From positions 109,869,309 to 109,933,308 of the forward strand of contig OY987298.1 in assembly GCA_963920635.1 (NCBI GenBank): a DNA stretch of 64,000 nucleotides. Reading direction: 5' to 3'. Positions 57,304-64,000 of this stretch are shown here, one piece after another (positions within the stretch are counted from its first letter, which is position 1; each line of letters begins with the position of its first letter). The notes beneath the pieces were generated by a model, which was given only the letters and a program-made list of their open reading frames with translations, searched no databases and was not told where the DNA came from. A program made the translations under genes and the position numbers. The stretch comes from Pseudeuparius sepicola. Taxonomy: Eukaryota > Arthropoda > Insecta > Coleoptera > Anthribidae.

Positions 57304-58628
57304 CTACAGTAGCTGTTCAAAGAGGCCGCCGTTAACTTCGATGCACAAATTCACTCGGTTAACTAAAGAAGTCCGGATACGTGCAAAAAGTCCATGATTA
57401 TTCCGGATTTGAACAGCTGCACCTTCAATTCGTTCACGTAACTGCTGCTCGTTGTCGATTTCCTGCTCGTACACAATCGCCTTCATGAATCCCCAAATAC
57501 AAAAATCCATTGGATTCAAGTCTGGTGATCGCGGCGGCCATGCAATGGGCCCTCCTCTTCCGATCCAACGGTTGGGGCATTGGTCGTCTAAAAGTGCACG
57601 AACAGGTCTCGCAAAATGGGCTGGTGCACCATCGTGCATAAACCACATGTCATGCAGTACTTGTAGTGGCAAATTATCAAACAAAACATTTGTCAGAAAA
57701 TACAAGTATCGTTCAGCGTTTAAATTTTCCGGTAGAATGTATGGTCCAATTAATCGATCTCCATAAACTCCAGCCCAAACATTGATGGAAAACCGACGTT
57801 GGAAATTAAACCGCCGAACAGCATGTGGGTTCTCATCGGACCAAATATGGCTGTTGTGTCTAAAAAAAAAAAACGAAAATTAGAAATATTCACAATTTTG
57901 GCGAAGGCGTTAGGATTGACATAGCCAATTTTATAATAAATAAAAAAGATAATATGGAGGAGAGAAAGCTATAAGTAAGTAAAAATTTACATACGTGTTT
58001 AAAACCCCAGCACGTGTGAAGCAGCATTCGTCTGTCCAAAGAATGTTGAAAACAAAGTTTGGGTCTTGGGCGATTCGATCACGTAGCCAAGTGCAGTAGG
58101 TCATTCTCACCGGAAAATCATTTGCTTCTAATGCTTGGACCTTTTGTATGTGATAAGGGTGAAGGCCGTTTTCCCTTAGAATCCTCCATGCCTGTAAATA
58201 ATTGTATTGTTACATTTTAAATTTTATGTAGGTATTAGGTGCAAGCAAAGACAATCCCATCACATGGGATAGTCTTTGGTAGAAGTCAGTTTTATTGGTT
58301 TTATTTTACTTGCCTTGTTCTGAGATATTCCCAATCTCCTTGCAATAGCTGTAGTGCTTATGGAAGGTTGCTCTTCCACCAAATCAAGCACTGACTCAAC
58401 ATCGTCCATGTTCATTTGCCCTCCAGGCCCACCCCTTCGAGCTTGCAAAACACCAGTGTTTCGCATACGTTGTACAATGTTCACGAAAGTACGTGGGTTA
58501 GGCATATTTGCCCTGTTAGGAAAACGAATACGGTATTCTGCTGCAGCTCGATGTGCACTTTCATCGCATCTCCCGTACATTATAACCATGTCCGTTAACT
58601 CGGCGTTCGAATACTCCGGCATTTTCAC
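57304..58628 (-). CDS. Mariner-like transposase, three exons, apparently intact
   Basis: Exons 58314-58628, 57995-58191 and 57304-57859 (minus strand) join in frame to 355 residues without a stop. Intron 1 has an unusual GC-AG boundary (AAG/GCAAGT); intron 2 is GT-AG (GTATGT). Exon 1 holds an N-terminal helix-turn-helix domain of the type found in insect mariner-like transposases (YSNAELTDMVIMYGRCDESA) and a second one (TTAIARRLGISQNKA). Catalytic residues are D159 in LWTDECC, D247 in HDGAPAH and D289 in SPDLNPMDFCIWG. The 41-residue second spacing makes it DD41D, as in the rosa/visitor group. It would cut and paste DNA at TA sites. The start at 58628 is an ATG-bearing MKMPEY; M at 58622 is an alternative. 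Confidence 0.9.
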
Positions 58629-58729
58629 AAAGACGCTGAACGATTTGCCGCGAAAATCAAGACAAAACTGGGAAATAACGCCATGTTACATTCGCAAATG
58701 CCCTCCGTCGGCTACTAGCCAAACTTGAA

Positions 58730-59711
58730 AAGGTTTGTTCCAACAGGGCCAATAACCGTGCTCAAGCACGTTCAGCGCATGCGCACTACCCCGCTGGCTG
58801 TTCCAACTGAATTATGTACCTACCGACACGGGACGATACACGCACTGTTCCAGCCGATTTATGGATCATTTGTGTATCGTCCTTGTACGATAAAAACGGT
58901 GCCTGGTCTAAAGCAATAACCGCGTTGTACTGACATGCGCAATGTAGTCATGTGACAGAGATAAACAATAACCTCATATTTTTGTTTTTACGTAGATGGT
59001 TTTAAATCGATGGCTGGGATCGTGTTTTTTATTTCTTGTTGGTTTTTGGCTTGTTGGGTAGGGCGGGGAATCGTTGAACAATAATTTTTTAGAGTGAAGA
59101 GTGAGGTTAGCCCACCGAACATTCGGTTAGCCACATATTAAACACGCAGGTTAGGTGCGGTCGCAAAACGTGATTTGGTCGATTTGATTCACAATCCGTT
59201 CCATCTGAAATTTTCTTTGGGATCGCACATGAACGGTGCAAAACTAGCGCATGCGTTCTTTAAGGGTTATCATCTAGTTCATGTACAGTTCTGTGACGGT
59301 ACGTAAATTCGAGTTGGAACAAATGATCCCAAAGAAAATTTCAGATGGAACGGAAAAATTGTTCAACGATTCCCCGCCCTACCCAACAAGCCAAAAACCA
59401 ACAAGAAATAAAAAACACGATCCCAGCCATCGATTTAAACCTATCTACGTAAAAACAAAAATATGATGTTAATGTTTATCTCTGTCACACGACCATACAC
59501 TGCGCATGTCAGTACACGCGGTTATTGCTTTAGACCAGGCACCGTTTTTATCGTACAAGGACGATACACAAATGATCCATAAATCGGCTGGAACAGTGCG
59601 TGTATCGTCCCGTGTCGGTAGGTACATAATTCAGTTGGAACAGCCAGTGGGGTAGTGCGCATGCGCTGAACGTGCTTGAGCGCGGTTATTGGCCCTGTTG
59701 GAACAAACCTT
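58730..59711. mobile_element. 982-bp foldback inserted in the mariner-like element
   Basis: The ends AAGGTTTGTTCCAACAGGGC are perfect inverted copies. Arms of about 360 bases (58730-59092 and 59350-59711) include GCGCATGCGCACTACCCC and the CGATACACAAATGATCC segment. A second inner inverted pair (GTTCCATCTGAAATTTTC at 59197 and its inverse ending at 59351) sits in the loop. No clear target duplication. It lies just upstream of the transposase start, so it could affect expression. Confidence 0.85.
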
Positions 59712-60490
59712 GTATGTACAGTTAGTTGCCTAGCTAGGAAGTTATGAAATGACGAACGGGGCAACGCGGAGCAGTCGAAAAAACGTTTCATAGACTCGAC
59801 CGGGCCGATACGTCGCTTAATTCATACCGCCGAGGCTTCAGAACAATAAATCCTTTATCTATGCTTCAGAAGAGGTTAGATGGTGGACAAGAATTCATCA
59901 GAGGAGCTCCGGGGGTATTAAGGGAGACGGCTTGTGGTGTCGCGGTAATGAGCTTTCCGCGAGAGTAGGAACCGGTCCGGATACGAGCTAAGGTAAGGGG
60001 AATCTAATAGCGCTGCATCTGTACAGATTCAAATCGATTGTTATTTATGTATTTTTTAAATTTGTTTGAGTAAAAAGGTATTTTCACCGTTCCTAAATCA
60101 ACGGCAACACCGCGGAAAATCACTTCAGCTGTCAGTACCTTCAGAAGCCAAATTGGATGACGTCATTAAAGGCGGGGATTTACAGGGAAAATAGGGGTCT
60201 TTACCCGTTTTTTTAAAGATCGTAAAAAAAATCTAAAAATATTTTTCTATGTTTTCTTAAGCCACCCTGCGCACGTGGTAAAAATTTTTGTACTAAGTCA
60301 TAGTTAACCCTGTATTTGCGACATTCTTTTGCGAATTTTTTTATTTTTTTGTATATTCCTTATACTCAATGGCAGCTCATTGTATAATTTGGGTGCCAAA
60401 TAGTTGACAAATCTTTGTGATGATACCTTTATATACTTCATTTCGTTTTGTGTTCTGTATTTTACTTTTGTACCTCTTTGTATTTATAGA

Positions 60491-60651
60491 ATATACTTCA
60501 AGGTAAAGTTCATTATTATTATTCCATGTATTCTCAGAAGACCTCTCCTATAGACCGAAACAGTGCTATCACTTTTACGGAAATTTAAATTACTATTTTC
60601 ATTTTTGGCTTAATTAAGGCCCAAAAAATGTTATACCTGCCGTTTCATATA
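60491..60651. other. Short spacer
   Basis: Probably further LINE-derived sequence on the minus strand; no clear domain. Confidence 0.4.
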
Positions 60652-61246
60652 CAGGGTATTTCTAAATTATGGTGCCAACGTAATATGACAGATAGAAAAT
60701 GTAATTTTGAACAAAAAGTTTCCTATAAACATGGGTTCTAAAATGCAGAATAAGAAAGTTACAAGGTGATGAAAGTATAGATTGAAAAACATCTTTACCA
60801 AATAACTTCTACAGAAGTTATGCAATTTAAATGAAACTTCGTACAATTCTTTAGTAACTGAAGCGCAACAATTTTGTTATGAAACAAGAGTACATTTTTG
60901 TTGCAAAATAAAAAGATGCACTAAAATGATGAACCGGCGAGACCAAAAAGAAAACCTCAAAAAGTTATGAGTAGAAAACCCATTGTGCTACCCCGCCCCT
61001 CCGCCTCTGATCGATGGGAATAAATCGTTTTTATACAAAATTGTTGCACTTCAGTTAATAAAGAATTGCACCAAGTTTCATTTAAATTGCATAACTTCTG
61101 TAGAAGTTATTGCGATAAAGATGTTTTTCAAACTATACTTTCATCACCCTGTAACTTTCTTGTTATGCATTTTAGGAAATTTTTTGTTCAAAATTACATT
61201 TTCTATCTGTCATATTACGTTGGCACCATAGTTTAGAAACACCCTG
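60652..61246. mobile_element. 595-bp palindromic MITE, TA-flanked
   Basis: CAGGGTATTTCTAAATTATG and its inverse with few mismatches, then TGCCAACGTAATATGACAG on both arms. Arms about 250 bases. TA on both flanks. Confidence 0.88.
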
Positions 61247-61515
61247 TATATTTAGAGCTTTTTCATAAAATCAAAGTGAAAAATCAAGAATTTTTTAAGC
61301 CAAAAATGAAAACATAAATTTAATTTTAGTAACAGTGACGTTACTGAATAATTATTATATGAATTCTACTTCTAGGAAGCAATTATTAAAATGGATTATT
61401 ACAAAGTATAATCTGGGTATATTTTAAATACCTCACTAAGGCGGCGCAAAAGGTGACATGCCTTAACTGTGTTGCAGCAGAAATCACCAGCTATTACTTG
61501 TCTTAAAAACCTGCT

Positions 61516-63258
61516 GTACTAAAATCTCCCTTTAACACTATTTATAGTTATGGTACGGTAATAAAAGTATTTTGATGAGTTATTATTTTCATTCATTAGA
61601 GTACAGGGCTATTCATATAACATTCAACACTCTTAACTTTTTATTTTTTGAAATCAGAAGAAAATTCCCTACAACGTTTCTATTTACCGTGTTTTCTAAC
61701 TCAAAAAATAAAAAAGTTGAGGGAATAGAATGTTATATGAATACCCCTGTACAAAATGTTAATTTACCCATTTGATGCATTTGCAAACCTACTCAGTTCT
61801 TCATTTTGAACAAGTTTCCTTAATAACATTTTGCCGTAAAGCCTACAAAAAGGGCACTTTATTGATGGGGATAATTAGTTTTTTCATAATTTCCAAGGCA
61901 TATGTGATTTTTCGAAAGTAAAATTGTCACAAATTAGTTTCAAACGAAGCAGGGCTGATCCCCAGATATAAGGATAGATACTTCGTAAATTTTCTATTTA
62001 TTCTCCCACCAGCGGAACAAAATTTTTGCTACTCATCGGCTATCAGGAGGTTTCTCGACAGTGATGTATTCTGACCAATAATACGAGTTTACAATTATTA
62101 CAACTATTTTGTGTATTTTCTTCACAGGATATTAAAATCTTAAACAAACCAAGAACACAATTGAAAATATTAGGTAGGTACTATTATGGTGGGAATTTTG
62201 GAAAACACTTTCTCAGCTACAATTAAAATGTGTTTGTTTCTTTGAATTCGCTATTTTACTAGGTAGAGTAAATTTTTTGTAAGAAGTCCTTACTAGGACT
62301 GTCAATGGGCAATTTCGACATCCTAAGTTGGCATCAATGCAGCAAAAATGCAACCGGGTCATAAGTTCCGGCCAGTAACGAGCCCATTTGCACAATGAAT
62401 AACTACTAATAACATGAACACAGGTAACATCAAAACTCATGAAACTTACAAAACCCACGAATATTGTCACTGCCGAATGTTTGAACCAGTTTGAACGATC
62501 CGGAAAACCTTCACTATCACGTTGTCACACTGAAGCTAAATTTGCCTGAGTCCGCACATAGAAGCTGCCAAAAGCAACTGATTGTACCAAAATGAAAAGT
62601 GTTAGCATGACGCTCTAAATTATTATTAAAATGAGTTGTAGCCATAATTATTATTATTCTTATTTGTAGCGGTATCATCGTGATTGCAATAGGGTTTTTA
62701 TTTTATTATGCTCTTTTAGTATCACTTGCAAAAATTTTACCACCATAAATCAATGAGTGACGTCATTAACTGGGTGAGACGCATATATACCAATGTTATA
62801 CCCATGGACAAAAGAAAATTCCTAGGAATTTTGTGAAGAATTATCATCTGACAAAATCCGGACTTCTTACAGCAATCGGGGTATACCAAAAGTATAGTTA
62901 TTACTGCAAACATAAATTCTGTCTTCTTTTCTCATTGATATTTTGTCAATTTGTATATTTTTATTGTGTGGATATAATAAAAATTGACTTGTGCAGAAAT
63001 GTAAGTACTTTACTTTAGTCTCTTTTCAGTATCCTTTATATTTTCTATGATGTGCCTAATAAGTATGTGATCATCACAACAAAGAAGTCTCTTTCATTTT
63101 GATTTAAATATGACACATATAAAATGAAGGTTAAATATCTAACATCTGTCATTAAGTGAAGTGGTTTAATGCGCCCCTTATCTCAATGCCGCCAACTTTG
63201 GGTCATTAAATTAAAGAAATGTCAGTTCTAGTGACCAGTTAAAGGGAGATTTTAGTAC
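61516..63258. repeat. Perfect 21-bp inverted repeat pair 1.7 kb apart
   Basis: GTACTAAAATCTCCCTTTAA(C) at 61516-61536 and its exact inverse at 63238-63258 could be the ends of a DNA transposon. I find no matching flanking duplication. The interior has no recognised transposase. Near 62330-62460 the minus strand reads CKWARYWPELMTRL with a possible donor GTAAGT at about 62445, faintly like an insect chemoreceptor segment; too weak to call. Confidence 0.5.
61604..61749. mobile_element. 146-bp palindromic MITE, TA-flanked
   Basis: CAGGGCTATTCATATAACAT and the inverse of ATGTTATATGAATACCCCTG-like sequence; arms about 65 bases with small differences. TA on both flanks. Confidence 0.82.
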
Positions 63259-63724
63259 CTACATTGTCAAAGGAACGTGATCAAAAAAAATTAAGGCCCT
63301 AAATATTTAAATTTAAATAACTTTGGGCTAAATGTGAAATGACAGGCCAGGTGCTTTGGGCACTCTTACTACTATACTTAAAAATATATTATGTAGGTAT
63401 ACATGCCATACTGTTTTTTTAATAGTAAGGGTTTGCCTCACGGGCTCTTAGACTATTAGTAAAAAATCAGAGGTGGGTAACCCTCCTTCAGTCATGAACA
63501 ACATTGTGATAATTGTACATATACATATATAGAACAATTCAAAACTTTTGGACTGCTGTACCTTTATTCCATGAGATATTTTTTTAACATGACAGTCTCA
63601 AAGAGGAAATGGTAACTATAAGGGCCCGTACTAAATAAAGGTGTAAAATGGTAATAAAACATGAAACAATGCTATGTGTAAATGAAAACTTAATTAGCAT
63701 CTGGAGATATAATGCTCTACTTAC
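61750..63724. other. Mostly non-coding; probably intron or 3' flank of the aminopeptidase gene
   Basis: No further aminopeptidase exon is recognisable here. The expected last exon (encoding the GERATGxGVALL-type end of NPEPL1) is not visible, so it lies further away on the minus strand or is diverged. Confidence 0.45.
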
Positions 63725-64000
63725 ACAATGAACTGGAGTAGCCATATCCACATGAATCCATGTACCGGGGTAATCAAAACCCAAATGAGCAGCAATGAAA
63801 AGTCCGGCACAGCTCGACTGAGCATTACTTCTATCGGCTACGGAGTTTTTCATATCAGCTACTGACGATAAAAATTCTGAAAAGTGAAGTTCGGGACAAA
63901 ATGGTAGTGGGAACACCAAGTCCCCGGACCTCATGCCTGCCTGCATTAAGGAATCTTCCCAGTCTCCATTGTTTGTCAAGATGGCAGCATGGTATTTACC
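63725..64000 (-). CDS. NPEPL1: Probable aminopeptidase NPEPL1-like (M17 family), one exon, partial
   Basis: On the minus strand from the window edge the frame reads GKYHAAILTNNGDWEDSLMQ, then MRSGDLVFPLPFCPELHFSE, VADMKNSVADRSNAQSSCAG and LFIAAHLGFDYPGTWIHVDM, ending ATPVHC before a GTAAGT donor at 63719-63724. This is the C-terminal region of the leucyl aminopeptidase family M17, closest to animal NPEPL1, which is a putative cytosolic peptidase. The exon is open throughout and shows no damage. The catalytic metal-binding motif (NTDAEGR) would lie in upstream exons outside the window. The downstream exon is not identified. A host gene, in contrast to its surroundings. Confidence 0.88.

Larger units (their letters stand above)
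56733..60312 (-). mobile_element. Mariner-like (DD41D) transposon, apparently complete
   Basis: Inverted ends CAGGGTTAACTATCACTTAG...TACAAAAATTTTTA match over about 34 bases with one mismatch, flanked by TA on both sides. It encodes an uninterrupted spliced transposase. A 982-bp foldback (58730-59711) lies upstream of the gene. At 3.6 kb it is long for the superfamily, largely because of this insertion and introns. Confidence 0.9.
56489..60490 (-). pseudogene. LINE 3' end on the minus strand, split by the mariner-like element
   Basis: At 60490-60313 the minus strand reads MKYIKVSSQRFVNYLAPKLY, then NELPLSIRNIQKNKK, a LINE ORF2 C-terminus. The 3' UTR then continues on the far side of the mariner insertion (56730-56525) and ends in an (AAAT)n tail at 56489-56523. 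TA at 56731-56732 and 60313-60314 is the duplicated target. Confidence 0.7.

Noticed and set aside
58725..59791. Two near-identical short frames on opposite strands as paralogous genes
   Set aside because: They are the two arms of the foldback element read in opposite directions.
62213..62470. Chemoreceptor gene exon on the minus strand
   Set aside because: Only a WARYWPELM-like string suggests it; no transmembrane pattern or neighbouring exons could be confirmed.
1..64000. CRISPR array, bacterial operons or Shine-Dalgarno sites
   Set aside because: No regularly spaced direct repeats with unique spacers; the introns and transposon types show a eukaryotic genome.

Overview
The window is AT-rich animal DNA with spliceosomal introns, THAP/P-type, piggyBac, mariner, DIRS, Ty3/gypsy and LINE transposons and tRNA-derived SINEs. 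This mix fits an insect, possibly a beetle; the order is my inference, not proven. Only two loci look like candidate host genes. One is a nearly intact, intronless gene for a nuclease-like/NACHT/ankyrin protein (42,477-45,837, + strand). The other is one exon of an NPEPL1-like M17 aminopeptidase running off the right end (63,725-64,000, - strand). Almost everything else recognisable is mobile DNA, much of it nested.

Layout. 1-4,985: no convincing gene. 4,986-9,663: a complete but mutated DIRS retrotransposon (- strand) with inverted terminal repeats and an internal complementary region. 10,160-13,090: a Jockey-like LINE with broken endonuclease and RT frames. 14,009-14,485: a MITE. 14,687-24,402: a young Ty3/gypsy element (LTRs 425/419 bp) whose integrase is split by a second LTR element (19,181-23,507; 998-bp LTRs, 4-bp target duplication) that encodes only a Gag. 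24,529-25,002: a foldback element. 26,154-29,564: a decayed THAP9/P-element-like transposase gene (- strand) containing two MITEs, each with an 8-9 bp target duplication. 29,834-38,151: very large palindromic elements flanked by TA, one with a mariner transposase remnant in its centre, plus a terminal-inverted-repeat (TIR) element with a perfect 8-bp target duplication. 38,469-38,893: a SINE. 40,500-41,110: a decayed LINE with an RNase H domain. 41,898-42,268: a palindromic MITE just upstream of the NACHT gene. 47,824-48,766: a deleted piggyBac-like element. 49,000-55,000: more palindromes and two copies of a dispersed repeat, one carrying a MITE that the other lacks. 55,102-56,170: a mariner deletion derivative with a hAT-like MITE in its terminal repeat. 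56,733-60,312: a mariner-like element with an apparently intact three-exon DD41D transposase, inserted in a LINE tail and itself carrying a 1-kb foldback. 60,652-63,258: further inverted-repeat elements.

How parts fit together. The many TA-flanked elements ending in CAGGGTGT-like or CAGGGTT-like sequence resemble the termini of the intact mariner-like element, so a Tc1/mariner-type transposase probably mobilised them; this is inference. The most biologically interesting locus is the NACHT gene. It has an apparent PD-(D/E)xK nuclease motif, a Walker A/B STAND ATPase and ankyrin repeats, an architecture parallel to bacterial antiviral STAND nucleases. Its one frame break is in an A-run, and several other breaks here are also in homopolymers, so some pseudogene-like lesions may be assembly errors.
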